The notes under the pieces were generated by a model. The model was not told where the DNA came from. It saw only the letters and a program-made list of their open reading frames with translations, and searched no databases. A stretch of DNA of 64,000 bases from an uncultured Lachnospiraceae bacterium. Lineage in GTDB: Bacteria > Bacillota > Clostridia > Lachnospirales > Lachnospiraceae. Made by a program: the position numbers and the translations under genes. Of this stretch, positions 1-8,900 are shown in pieces. The DNA lies in assembly GCA_910584915.1 (NCBI GenBank), contig CAJUDM010000006.1, forward strand, positions 1 through 64,000. The letters are read 5' to 3'. The stretch's first letter is position 1; the number at the start of each line of letters is the position of its first letter.

Positions 1-91
1 ATATGACTGCGGCAGCGATATGCTGGCAGTCATCATAACTCTTTTTTGTCAAGATACCCATATCAATAATCTGTTGAGCAACAGATGACAT
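1..91 (-). pseudogene. PIN-domain protein, C-terminal remnant (runs off window start)
   Basis: The visible part reads about 30 codons from an ATG at 91 and contains the segment LTKKSYDDCQHIAAAV. This resembles the C-terminal third of PIN-domain (VapC-like) ribonucleases, where a conserved DD-x-x-H-IA helix carries an active-site acid. An in-frame TGA lies 15 bases upstream of the ATG, so the N-terminal two thirds of the domain, with the first catalytic aspartates, are absent. A good AGGAGG (97-102) precedes the ATG, so the stub may still be translated. It lies downstream of the AraC-type gene on the same strand. The end is outside the window, so truncation is inferred from the missing N-terminus only. 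Confidence 0.5.
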
Positions 92-127
92 GGAATCCTC
101 CTCATATCAACAAAGACATGACAAAGA

Positions 128-1012
128 TTAAACGCCTTTTTCAATGTTTCTGTATTCTCTGGGAGAATAGCCCGTTTTTTCCTTGAAACATTTTCCGAAA
201 TGGCTTAGTTGATGAAACCCAATGCTGCTTACAATATTTCCTATCGGTTCATCTGTCTTTTTCAGAAGCAATGCGGCTTTTGACAAACGGTATTCGATAA
301 GATATTTATACGGCGTTGTCTGCAAACTCACCTTAAAACACCTTAAACATTCCGTTTTGCTTACATTTGCGCTTGCAGCTAAATCTTCTAAAGCCAAATC
401 TTCCGGGTAATGCTGTTCAATGTACCGAAGAAATTTCTGCATACGGATATTCATAATGTTTTCCTGTTGCTCTGGCGGCAAAGTGATATTTTTTCGTATG
501 GCAAGCCAAAGCGATACAAGAAGAACTAGGACATCATAAATATAAAATTCAGTCTTGTTTTTTTCCAGTTCAGATAATTGCTGTAATATGGATAATGCTT
601 TTTCTCCCCAATCGGTACGGTTTGTAAACGGAAAAACTTGAAACTGTTCTGTTTCCGTAACACTGTCAACAAACACTTTTGCAGGACTGTCAAAAGAAAA
701 TTCGAGGAAATGAGCCGGAAAGATAAAACTATTGTAATGACATTCGCCAGCACGCTTTACGAAATGCACTACATTTTTGTTGATGAATACACCTTCCCCG
801 GCTGCTATCGGAAAAGAATTATCAAGCGTTTTCACTTCAATCGCTCCGCTTAATACATAAATAAACTGCAAATCCTCATGCCAATGCATGACTTGAAAGC
901 CGGGATTTCTGGGATAACTCTTGTCGTTGATAACATCAAGAACAAGATACGGAAAATCCGTGTCTATGTTTAGGTTGACCGAATTGATATATTTCTCTTT
1001 TTTGCTTTCCAT
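128..1012 (-). CDS. AraC-family transcriptional regulator with cupin sensor domain
   Basis: The 294-residue protein has an N-terminal cupin-like domain (about residues 20-110, HWHEDLQFIYVLSGAIEV) and a C-terminal AraC-type double helix-turn-helix (about residues 190-290). The second helix-turn-helix has the typical family pattern IGNIVSSIGFHQLSHFGKCF and ends SPREYR. It probably binds a small ligand or senses a stress signal and regulates the divergent alkylation-repair genes; the effector is unknown. Start chosen at the ATG with AAGGA about 8 bases upstream. It is not fused to an Ada metal-binding domain, although such a domain is encoded separately across the divergent promoter. Confidence 0.88.
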   Translation of the reverse strand: MESKKEKYINSVNLNIDTDFPYLVLDVINDKSYPRNPGFQVMHWHEDLQFIYVLSGAIEVKTLDNSFPIAAGEGVFINKNVVHFVKRAGECHYNSFIFPAHFLEFSFDSPAKVFVDSVTETEQFQVFPFTNRTDWGEKALSILQQLSELEKNKTEFYIYDVLVLLVSLWLAIRKNITLPPEQQENIMNIRMQKFLRYIEQHYPEDLALEDLAASANVSKTECLRCFKVSLQTTPYKYLIEYRLSKAALLLKKTDEPIGNIVSSIGFHQLSHFGKCFKEKTGYSPREYRNIEKGV

Positions 1013-1040
1013 TTTACGCCGTCCTTTTGGAGATATGTTA

Positions 1041-1097
1041 ATACTACTCCGTGATTTATTGATATTATTCCGCCTTTTTTCGTGATAAAATTATAAT
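1041..1097 (+). promoter_or_regulatory. Divergent promoter with direct-repeat operator for the alkylation operon
   Basis: Two copies of an 11-base element, ATACTACTCCG (1041-1051) and ATATTATTCCG (1062-1072), lie in direct orientation 21 bases apart, which is two helical turns and a common layout for AraC-family half-sites. CGTGAT also occurs twice (1050-1055 and 1081-1086). A TATAAT box at 1092-1097 faces the repair operon but has no good -35 hexamer, and the second repeat lies where the -35 would be. This fits an activator-dependent promoter. The assignment to the neighbouring AraC-type protein is inference. Confidence 0.5.
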
Positions 1098-1137
1098 TAC
1101 CAAAACGGGAAATGTCAAGCGGAGGGAGGTGAGGGTT

Positions 1138-1827
1138 TTGTATTTTACATATGGTGATGGTGAAATAGGTTATCTGAAACGGAAAGACCGGGTTTTAAGT
1201 GAGGTTATAGACAAAATCGGGTACATCAAACGTGAAGTTGATACGGATTTATTTTCGTCTGTTATCCACCATATTATCGGACAGCAAATTTCTACTAAAG
1301 CACAGGCTGCCATATGGCAACGAATGAAAGATGATTTCGGGGAAGTCACAGCAGAGAATATTTTGGAAGCCGGGATTTCCAAGCTGCAATCTTTTGGAAT
1401 GACTTTTCGCAAAGCTGAATATATCTCTGATTTTGCGGCAAAAGTGCATAGCGGCATATTCGATTTACAGTCTATTGAACAAAAGCCAGATATAGAAGCG
1501 ATAAAGGAATTGACGGACTTAAAAGGAATTGGCGTATGGACTGCGGAAATGATTTTGCTGTTTTGTCTTAGGCGCCCCGACATTTTCAGTTTTGACGATT
1601 TAGCGATACAGCGGGGGCTTCGCATGGTTTACCATCACAGAAAGATTGACCGAAAGCTGTTTGAGAAGTACCGCCGCCGCTTTAGTCCTTATTGCAGCAC
1701 CGCCAGTTTATATTTTTGGGCTGTTGCGGGCGGGGCTATCCCGGAAATGAAAGACTATGCCCCAAGAAAAAAGGGAGGGAAGCATGGAAAGACAAGAAAA
1801 ACTGAAAGCGATTCAAAACAGGGATAA
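1138..1827 (+). CDS. alkA: DNA-3-methyladenine glycosylase II (AlkA-like, HhH-GPD)
   Basis: The protein of about 230 residues belongs to the HhH-GPD superfamily of base-excision glycosylases. The helix-hairpin-helix is LKGIGVWTAEMIL (roughly residues 127-140) and the catalytic aspartate is in FSFDDLAIQRG, as in AlkA. HIIGQQIS upstream is also typical of the family. It should remove alkylated purines such as 3-methyladenine from DNA, leaving abasic sites. An upstream GTG (1129) overlaps the ribosome binding site GGAGGTGAG, so the TTG at 1138 is preferred. The coding region overlaps the next gene by 44 bases. No iron-sulfur cysteines are present, unlike Nth. Confidence 0.85.
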   Translation: MYFTYGDGEIGYLKRKDRVLSEVIDKIGYIKREVDTDLFSSVIHHIIGQQISTKAQAAIWQRMKDDFGEVTAENILEAGISKLQSFGMTFRKAEYISDFAAKVHSGIFDLQSIEQKPDIEAIKELTDLKGIGVWTAEMILLFCLRRPDIFSFDDLAIQRGLRMVYHHRKIDRKLFEKYRRRFSPYCSTASLYFWAVAGGAIPEMKDYAPRKKGGKHGKTRKTESDSKQG

Positions 1828-1999
1828 ATCTTATAATGGCAAGTTCTATTATGGTGTAAAGACCACCAAAATCGTATGCAATCCGGGCTGTCCGGCAAAG
1901 CTGCCATTAGAGAAAAACACTGTTTTATTTGACACGCTGGAAGAAGCAATACAGGGTGGGTATCGCCCTTGCAAAATATGTATGAAAACACGGAGGTAA
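1784..1999 (+). CDS. Free-standing Ada-type metal-binding domain
   Basis: The 71-residue protein is a single Ada N-terminal zinc domain. It has GVKTTKIVCNPGCPAK and GGYRPCKIC, giving four cysteines in the C-x3-C ... C-x2-C arrangement that binds zinc in E. coli Ada, where the first cysteine accepts methyl groups from DNA phosphotriesters. The usual arginine after the first cysteine (CRP) is replaced by asparagine (CNP). There is no helix-turn-helix and no methyltransferase domain, so it cannot itself be a complete Ada regulator. Start at the ATG behind GGGAGGGAAG; the longer reading from 1757 lies inside alkA. It may sense or repair methyl phosphotriesters and pass the signal to another protein, which is inference. 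Confidence 0.8.
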   Translation: MERQEKLKAIQNRDKSYNGKFYYGVKTTKIVCNPGCPAKLPLEKNTVLFDTLEEAIQGGYRPCKICMKTRR

Positions 2000-2005
2000 A
2001 AGAAA

Positions 2006-2359
2006 ATGGCAAATGTAATTGTATTGTTTGAGGTAACTATCAAAGAGGGCAAAGCGGACGATTATCTGAAAATGGCTGCGTCCTTGAAAGAAGAGTTGGC
2101 AAAGGCAGACGGTTTTATTGCTTCGGAACGCTTTGAGAGCCTTTCCACAAAAGGGAAGCTGCTTAGTAAATCCGAGTGGAAAGACGAAGAAAGCGTTATG
2201 AAATGGCGCAATATGGAAAAACACCGTATGTGCCAGCAGAAAGGCAGAGAATGTGATTTTTCTGAATATAAAATCACAGTTGTTACACCTTTGCGTTGCT
2301 ATACAATGAACATGAGGGAAGAGGCCCCTGCGGATTCTAACCAGTTTTTTAATCTATAA
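2006..2359 (+). CDS. Antibiotic biosynthesis monooxygenase (ABM) domain protein
   Basis: The 117-residue protein has the small ferredoxin-like ABM fold pattern: an opening strand (VIVLFEVTIKEGKADDYL), a central GF-IASERF-ES segment and a W-KDEESVMKWR helix before a closing strand. Family members include quinol monooxygenases, heme-degrading enzymes and proteins with no known activity. It begins six bases after the Ada-domain gene with a GGAGG site, so it is part of the same operon. The reason for its presence in a DNA-repair operon is unknown; handling of reactive electrophiles is a guess. Confidence 0.75.
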   Translation: MANVIVLFEVTIKEGKADDYLKMAASLKEELAKADGFIASERFESLSTKGKLLSKSEWKDEESVMKWRNMEKHRMCQQKGRECDFSEYKITVVTPLRCYTMNMREEAPADSNQFFNL

Positions 2360-2372
2360 GGAGGGAGATAAA

Positions 2373-2906
2373 ATGCAATATACCAGTCATTATGAATCAC
2401 CAGTTGGGGGGATTCTCCTTGCGGCAGACCGGGTAGGATTGACCGGGCTTTGGTTTGACGGTGAAAAGTATTATGCCAACCGCCTTGACCCGGAGCATGA
2501 GGAAAGAAATCTGCCTGTTTTTGAAGATGTGAAACGCTGGCTAACAATCTATTTTTCCGGGCGTGAGCCGGATTTTATGCCGCCGCTTCATGTGATCGGC
2601 TCCACGTTCCAGCTTGCGGTATGGGAAATTCTACGGAAAATCCCATATGGAAAAACCATGACCTATGGAGAGATTGCAAAAATAATTGCCAAACAACAGG
2701 GATTGCCCCGTATGTCAGCACAGGCAGTAGGCGGGGCTGTCGGGCATAACGAAATATCAATCATCATTCCATGCCACAGAGTTGTAGGAACAAACGGAAG
2801 TTTGACAGGGTATGCCGGAGGAATTGACAAAAAAGTAAAACTTCTGAACTTAGAAAAAGCAGATATGGAGCAATTATTTGTTCCGAAGAAAGGAACTGCA
2901 TTATGA
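2373..2906 (+). CDS. ogt: Methylated-DNA--protein-cysteine methyltransferase
   Basis: The 177-residue enzyme transfers the methyl group from O6-methylguanine to its own cysteine in the motif IIPCHRVVG (about residues 131-139). The helix-turn-helix and arginine-finger region PYGKTMTYGEIA ... SAQAVGGAVGHN precedes it, as in Ogt and the C-terminal half of Ada. Length fits a stand-alone Ogt. Translation starts behind a strong AAGGAGGGAG site, 13 bases after the ABM gene. With AlkA and the Ada metal domain it completes a direct and excision repair set for alkylated DNA. Confidence 0.93.
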   Translation: MQYTSHYESPVGGILLAADRVGLTGLWFDGEKYYANRLDPEHEERNLPVFEDVKRWLTIYFSGREPDFMPPLHVIGSTFQLAVWEILRKIPYGKTMTYGEIAKIIAKQQGLPRMSAQAVGGAVGHNEISIIIPCHRVVGTNGSLTGYAGGIDKKVKLLNLEKADMEQLFVPKKGTAL

Positions 2907-3682
2907 ACCCTAAAAATATAGAACTCATTCACCGTTCTTTTGAAATCCAAGCCCCTAATTTTAACAGTGCTTCTATGAATTTTTCGGACAAGGATTATCT
3001 GAATTATATATTATCCAGTGTCGAACCTTGTAAAACCGATATAATGCTGGAAGTAGCGGCTGGAACTTGTGCTTGTGGACGGGCATTTGCGCCGCTTTTG
3101 CAGACAGTGGTATGTTTAGATACAACCGCCGCTATGCTTCAAGTCGGCAAACAGGCAGCACAGGACAGTCATTTAACCAATATGGTTTTTGTAAAAGGAA
3201 ATGCAGAGGAATTACCGTTTTTAGATGATAGCTTTGACATTCTCTTTTCCCGCCTTGCATTTCATCATTTTACCGATACAGAAAATGTTTTCCGTGAAAT
3301 GGTGCGTGTGCTGAAGCCGGGAGGGAAATTTGTATTCATTGACATGGAAGCGGCAGAAGAATCATTGAGAAAAACCGAAGATGAAATCGAAACCTTGCGT
3401 GACCCCTCTCATGTAAAGAATTTAAGCCGGGAGGAAATGCTGGAGTTGTTTTCAATCTATAATCTTTCCGCCACAAAATGCGAAATAACAGAAATGCCAA
3501 CGTGTTTGAATAACTGGCTGGATTTAACGAAAACGCCGGATAATATCAGACAGACGATTTATGACCGTTTGACTGCGGATATAAACGGACAAGAAAAGAC
3601 GGGTTTTTATCCATATCGGACAGATAAGGGAATTTGTTTTAATCATAAATGGGTTTTAATTTCAGGCAAAAAGCCTATTTAA
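2903..3682 (+). CDS. Class I SAM-dependent methyltransferase
   Basis: The 259-residue protein has a Methyltransf_11-type Rossmann core: motif I LEVAAGTCACGRAF (about residues 49-62), an acidic residue after the second strand (VCLDTT), GNAEELPFLDDSFD, and the post-core segment VRVLKPGGKFVFID. The substrate cannot be read; homologues act on small molecules such as quinones or sterols. The start overlaps the ogt stop by four bases (ATGA), so the two are translationally coupled. It is last in the operon. No convincing terminator follows; a short AGGC/GCCT hairpin at the gene end is too weak to call. Confidence 0.85.
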   Translation: MNPKNIELIHRSFEIQAPNFNSASMNFSDKDYLNYILSSVEPCKTDIMLEVAAGTCACGRAFAPLLQTVVCLDTTAAMLQVGKQAAQDSHLTNMVFVKGNAEELPFLDDSFDILFSRLAFHHFTDTENVFREMVRVLKPGGKFVFIDMEAAEESLRKTEDEIETLRDPSHVKNLSREEMLELFSIYNLSATKCEITEMPTCLNNWLDLTKTPDNIRQTIYDRLTADINGQEKTGFYPYRTDKGICFNHKWVLISGKKPI

Positions 3683-4102
3683 TAATTATCAATCAGTACC
3701 GCCCCATTCTTCTTCAAACTGTGTGAAACTATATTGCCAAAGCATTTAAGATGCATTCAGAGCATGGTGTAGTTTTCTTTCTTCTGCTTTATTACAGTCT
3801 ATCCGTAAAAAGCAGCCTGCATACATGTATATGTCAATGCTGTTATGGCGGATATTGTATATTGCGCAAATCAAATTCATTTTTTATATATCTTCTTTTC
3901 ATTGTTTTTTGAAAGCATTTTAATCAGTTTGCCAATTCCCGTATATTTTGTGTTATAATAAATTATAAAATATAACAATTAATATTCCCATTAGAAATCA
4001 TAAAATCACAATCGGGAGTTGTAGAGGTATTCAAATTATGTTCTGTCAGAATATCATGTAGGACAGGGAGAATCATAAATAAGAAAGCGGGAATGAGGAA
4101 AA
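3683..4102. other. AT-rich intergenic region between alkylation operon and MoxR operon
   Basis: These 420 bases hold no credible gene on either strand. They are clearly more AT-rich than the DNA that follows and mark a boundary between the AT-richer repair block and the GC-richer host-like DNA. The only signal is a candidate promoter near 3929-3959. No inverted repeat, attachment site or transposase remnant could be recognised. Confidence 0.6.
3929..3959 (+). promoter_or_regulatory. Candidate promoter for the moxR operon
   Basis: TTGCCA (3929-3934) and TATAAT (3954-3959) are separated by 19 bases, and TGT directly before TATAAT gives an extended -10. The predicted leader to moxR is about 140 bases. 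Confidence 0.45.
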
Positions 4103-5062
4103 ATGACAGCAGATATCGAATTGTATCAGAAAAAAATCATGGAGTGCGAGCGGGAGATCGGAAAAGGGATCATCGGGCAGAGGGAGGTGATCCGGCAGGT
4201 GATGCTGGCGCTTCTCTCCGGGGGGAATGTGCTGCTTGAGGGGATGCCGGGGCTTGGGAAGACAATGCTGGTGCGCACGATCGCCCGGGTGTTTAGGCTG
4301 TCCTTTAAGCGGATTCAGTTTACGCCGGATTTGATGCCCGGCGATGTGACGGGGACGAATATTATGGTGAAGGAGGAAGGACACAGCAGTTTCCGCTTTG
4401 AGCGGGGGCCTGTGTTTGCCAATCTGGTGCTGGCGGACGAGATCAACCGGGCGACGCCGAAAACCCAGTCCGCTTTGCTTGAGGCGATGCAGGAGCACAC
4501 GGTGACGGTGGGGAACGAGAGCCACCGGCTGGAGGAGCCGTTTTTTGTGCTTGCCACCCAGAATCCCATTGAGCAGGAGGGGACCTATCCGCTGCCGGAG
4601 GCGCAGCTCGACCGGTTTATGTTTAAGGTGCTGGTGACGTTTCCGGGCAAGGAGGAACTGCGGGGCATCGTGGAGATGACGGAGGGGCAGAGGGCGCCGG
4701 AGATATGCAGTGTGTTGAGCGGGGAGGAGCTTTTGGATGTCCGCAGGCTGATAGCCGGGATGCCCATCGCGGACGCGGTCATGGATCATATTCTGGAACT
4801 TGTGATGGCGACGCATGAGGCGAATCCGTATATCAGGGAGGGCGCCAGTCCCCGTGCGGCGCAGTCTCTGATCCGCGCCTCCAGGGCGCGGGCTTTCATG
4901 GAGGGGCGGCTGAACGTTTCCTTTGAGGATGTGCAGAGGATGGCGTACCCGGTGCTGCGCCATCGAATCCTGTTAAATTTTGACGCGGTCTCGGAGGGGA
5001 TCAAGGAGGATACCGTGATCCGCCGGATCATCGAGGCGAAGGGAAAGAATCTTTATGCTTGA
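4103..5062 (+). CDS. MoxR-family AAA+ ATPase
   Basis: The 319-residue ATPase has Walker A GMPGLGKT (residues 47-54), Walker B LVLADEINRA (about 110-119), sensor 1 FVLATQNPIEQEGTYPLPEAQLDRF split as usual, and a C-terminal lid. MoxR proteins act as chaperone-like factors that help assemble or activate partners containing VWA domains. The GAGGAAA site six bases before the ATG supports the start. It overlaps the DUF58 gene by eight bases, and the order MoxR - DUF58 - VWA is the standard arrangement for this system. Confidence 0.93.
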   Translation: MTADIELYQKKIMECEREIGKGIIGQREVIRQVMLALLSGGNVLLEGMPGLGKTMLVRTIARVFRLSFKRIQFTPDLMPGDVTGTNIMVKEEGHSSFRFERGPVFANLVLADEINRATPKTQSALLEAMQEHTVTVGNESHRLEEPFFVLATQNPIEQEGTYPLPEAQLDRFMFKVLVTFPGKEELRGIVEMTEGQRAPEICSVLSGEELLDVRRLIAGMPIADAVMDHILELVMATHEANPYIREGASPRAAQSLIRASRARAFMEGRLNVSFEDVQRMAYPVLRHRILLNFDAVSEGIKEDTVIRRIIEAKGKNLYA

Positions 5063-5939
5063 CCACACATTTTTTGACAGTTTATCCCGTCTGCAGCTTA
5101 AGATGTCACATAAGAGCAGTCTGAACAGTTCGGGCAGTCACAGGTCTCTCAGAAAGGGCAGTTCCACGGAATTTTCGGATTTCAGGGAGTATATGCCGGG
5201 GGACGATCTGCGGCGCATGGACTGGAATGTTTATGCCAGGTTAGATAAATTGTATATTCGAGAGTATATGGAGGAGAAGGAGGCGCAGGTACGGGTGCTG
5301 ATCGACACCAGCGCTTCCATGGATTACGGCGCTGACAGCAAGGCGGAGCTGGCGAGGGATCTGGCAGCGGTGGTGAGTTTTTTAGCGCTCAACAATATGG
5401 ACCGGGTGCTGTTGTACGATATGAAGGATATGGGACGGGCGCTTTCCGTGGGCGGCGGGAGAAGTGCCTTTGCCAGAGTGCTCCGCTGGCTGGAGCAGGT
5501 GGAATTTTCCGGCGAGGCAGATATGCTTTCGGCTGTCAGGAGGCTGCCCGGCAGAGGCGGCGGTGTGACGGTGGTGATCAGCGATTTTCTGCATCCCGAT
5601 ATGTTGGATGATCAGGGGGCGGTGTCGGGCTATGAGAGGCTTTTGCAGTATCTGGATTACTGCGGACAGCGTCCGGTGATCCTTCACACGATGGCGTCGG
5701 AGGAGCTGCATGTCTCGCTGGAGGGAGTGTTGAACCTGATCGATGCGGAGACAGGGCAGAAGAGGCGGCTGGTGGTGGACGCAAAAGCCATAGACAGCTA
5801 TGAGAGGGAACTTGCGCGTTTTATGGAGCGCATGAAGAGGGGATGCGCATCCGGCAGGGGCGCCTATGTGCTCTGCGATGCGGGAAGGGACAGAAAACAG
5901 CTTGTGTTTCAGGATTTAAGGGTGATCTATGATATTTGA
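5055..5939 (+). CDS. DUF58 domain-containing protein
   Basis: The 294-residue protein carries the DUF58 signature FREYMPGDDLRRMDWNVYAR (about residues 42-61), followed by a VWA-like segment with a MIDAS-type DTSASMDYG. DUF58 proteins are the usual partners of MoxR ATPases and are thought to link them to membrane VWA proteins. There are no membrane segments, so it is probably cytoplasmic. The start overlaps moxR by eight bases and the end overlaps the giant VWA gene by eleven bases, which indicates tightly coupled translation. Confidence 0.9.
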   Translation: MLDHTFFDSLSRLQLKMSHKSSLNSSGSHRSLRKGSSTEFSDFREYMPGDDLRRMDWNVYARLDKLYIREYMEEKEAQVRVLIDTSASMDYGADSKAELARDLAAVVSFLALNNMDRVLLYDMKDMGRALSVGGGRSAFARVLRWLEQVEFSGEADMLSAVRRLPGRGGGVTVVISDFLHPDMLDDQGAVSGYERLLQYLDYCGQRPVILHTMASEELHVSLEGVLNLIDAETGQKRRLVVDAKAIDSYERELARFMERMKRGCASGRGAYVLCDAGRDRKQLVFQDLRVIYDI

Positions 5940-8900
5940 GAGTTTGTGGCCTGTGGCACTGTTTTCGGCGGTGCCGGCAGTGATCATTTTATATTTATTG
6001 AGACCGCGCGGAAAGGATTACAGGATTTCTTCGACGCTGTTGTGGGATAAGCTGTTTCGCAACCAGCAGTCCCGGACAGTTCTGGAGAAGTTTATCCACA
6101 ATATTCTGATGTATCTTCAGATCCTGATCCTGGCGCTCCTGATTCTTTCGCTGATGTCGCCCTATCTGCACAGAGCGGGAAAGAGCAGAGGGAATGTGAT
6201 CCTTGTCTTTGACACCAGCGGGAGTATGCAGCACGATGCGGGGGACGGCGGGACGCGCCTTGAGTGGGCGATTAAAGAGGCAGAGAGCCTTATCGCATCC
6301 TCGGAGGAGACTAACTTTTCCATCATCACCTGTGATTGTACGGGTACCGATCCGCTGGCGGTGGGCGTGAAGGACAAGAGTACGCTTCTGGAGGCGCTTG
6401 GGCAGATAACGTGCTGTGACGGCGGAGGAGATCTGTCGGATGCCCAGAGCATGGTGGAGACTTTCCGGAATGCCGGCGGTGGATCGGAGGAGGGTTCGCA
6501 GGCGGCGGAGGTGATTGTGTTCACGGACGGCGGCGGCGCGGCGGAGGCGATGCATTTTTCCGAGTATTTTGACGCGCAGGTGGTTGTCGTGGGCGAGGCG
6601 GTGAGCAATGTGGCAAATCAGTTCCTCAGCTTTGCGGAGGCGGACGGAGAGTCGGAGGCAGAAACGGCTGTGGGGATTACAGCAGGTGGAGATGTATCGA
6701 CAGATAACGGGCAGCAAGATCAGATGGATCACGCGGGCGGCGTACATATGATCACCTGCGCGTCCGGCATTACCAACTACAGTGATGCGGAGGCTTCCAT
6801 GGAGGTCAGTCTGTATGCGGGCGAGAGGCTGGTTGAGATAAAGAAGATGACGCTTGCCGCGGAGGAGTCGGCGTTATGCTTTTTTGATGATTTTCCCTGG
6901 CAGGGCGAGGTTCTGCGCAGTGAGATCAGTTCCGTAAGGTTTGCCGGAAGGGAGGATAAGGATTCTCTGGCGGGCGATAATACGGCGTATGCCATCGGGG
7001 AGCAGACGGGCAGCGTGGATGCGGTGCTGGTCGGGGAGGGCAATACTTATATTGAGAAAGCGTATGCGGCGGCTTTCGGGAGGAGCCTGACGAAGGTGAA
7101 GGGAGAGAGTGCGCTGCCCGTCGCGATACCTGAGGCGGGAGAAGAAAACGTGCAGTCAGGTACGCTGCCTGAGGCGGGAGCGGAAAGTGCGCAGTCAGGT
7201 GCGGTAGCTGAGGCGGGGAGCAATGGTGCGCTGCAAGGTACACAGGCTCGGACAGTGCGCATCTATGATGCCGGGGCGGAGAACAGTCTGCGGGATGGGG
7301 GGAATTCCCTGGTGTTTCAGGACGAGAGCCTTAAGGCTGGAACCGCGGAGAAGGTGATGCTTTCGGTCACGGGCTGCGAGCTGACAGAGGGGTTGTCCTC
7401 TTTTTCGATCGGTGTCAATGAGACAAATGTGTATGAGGTTCCGTCCTGGGGGACCGGCTTTTTGTGGGCAGGCGGTCAGTGTGCCGGGTATTATGGCGAG
7501 CATGACGGGATCAGGGCGGTGGTAGTCGGTTTTGATATCAGGGAATCGGATTTTCCGCTGAAGGCGGAGTTTCCGGTGTTTATGGCAAACGCCGTCCGCT
7601 TTCTGGGGGATACTTCGCTTCTTGCGGAAAATATCTATGAGGCGGGGGATACACTGCTGTTCCATCCTCTGTCTGATTTTGATGTGAGTACACTGCATGC
7701 GGAGACAAAAAAGGCAGGACTGTATGAGGTGACGGCGGGGGAACTGTCGGAACAGTATGTGGTGCGCTTTGCCACAGAGGGGGAGTCGGATGGTCGGATC
7801 ACGGCGGAGGGAACGGTTTCCGAAGCCGCCTACAGCAGTCAGCTTGTGAGGGTGCGGCTGCGCAATGTGCTGCTCGTGCTGGCGCTCATCCTGATGATAG
7901 CGGAATGGGTGCTGTATGTGCGGCAGATGCGGTATCGGGGCAGATTTTATCTGATCGTGCGCGCCGCTGGTGTGTGTATTCTTCTGCTGGCGCTGTTCGG
8001 CGTGTCCGTAAACAGGAGGGGTGCTGTCAATACGACTGTTTTTCTGTTGGATATATCGGACAGCAACGAACAGAACCTTCCCGCTATGGAGCATGATCTG
8101 AAAGCGGCGCTTGGCCGGATGCCGAAGGATAATCAGTACGGTATTGTTACTTTCGGGAAGGATGCGCTTGTGGAGCAGTTTCTGACAAGGGAGGATCATT
8201 TTACAAAGGTGATGTCTGTGCCGGATAAGACTGCCACAAATTTTGAGGATGCCCTTTCTCGGGCGCTTGCCATGATTCCGGCGGAGGGAGCCGGAAGGGT
8301 AGTCATCCTGACGGACGGGAAGGAGACGAAGGGGGATCTCGGGCGCATGGCGCCGGCGCTGCTTTCGAGGCAGGTGGAGCTTCTCGCCTATGTCTATGAG
8401 TCGGAAAAAGGGCAGGATGTCTATGTGGAGGATGTGGAACTGCCGGGATATCTGTATCAGGGCGATCTGTATTCCATGACGGTGACGGTGGTGAGCAACT
8501 ATGAGACGGATGCCCGGATTCAGATTCTGACGGGCGGGAGGCAGGCGAGTGCCTATGATGTCCATTTGAACAGAGGAAGCAATCAGTTCCGCTTTCAGCA
8601 GAAGGTGACAGGGGCGAACGTGGAGAGTTTTGAGGTCCGGGTGGCTGCCGCCGGGGATACCTGCGGGGAGAACAACAGTTATCACGCTTACTCTGTGGTG
8701 GATGCCGTGCCAAAAGTGCTTCTGGTATCCGGCATAGGGGAGGACAGCAGTCCGTTTCAGGATCTTTTGCGGAGCGCGGGCTGTGATTTTGATGTGGCGG
8801 ATGCTGCGGGTGCGCCGGATTCCCTGAAAGGGCTGTTGGAGTATAAGAGCATCCTGCTCCAGAATGTGTATCTGTCGGATCTGCCGGAGGGATTTCTGGC

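Noticed and set aside
3683..4102. Possible attachment site or transposon end at the base-composition boundary
   Set aside because: No inverted or direct repeats, and no integrase or transposase trace on either side.
4073..4963. Minus-strand frame opposite moxR
   Set aside because: Shadow of a confidently assigned AAA+ gene; composition is not protein-like.
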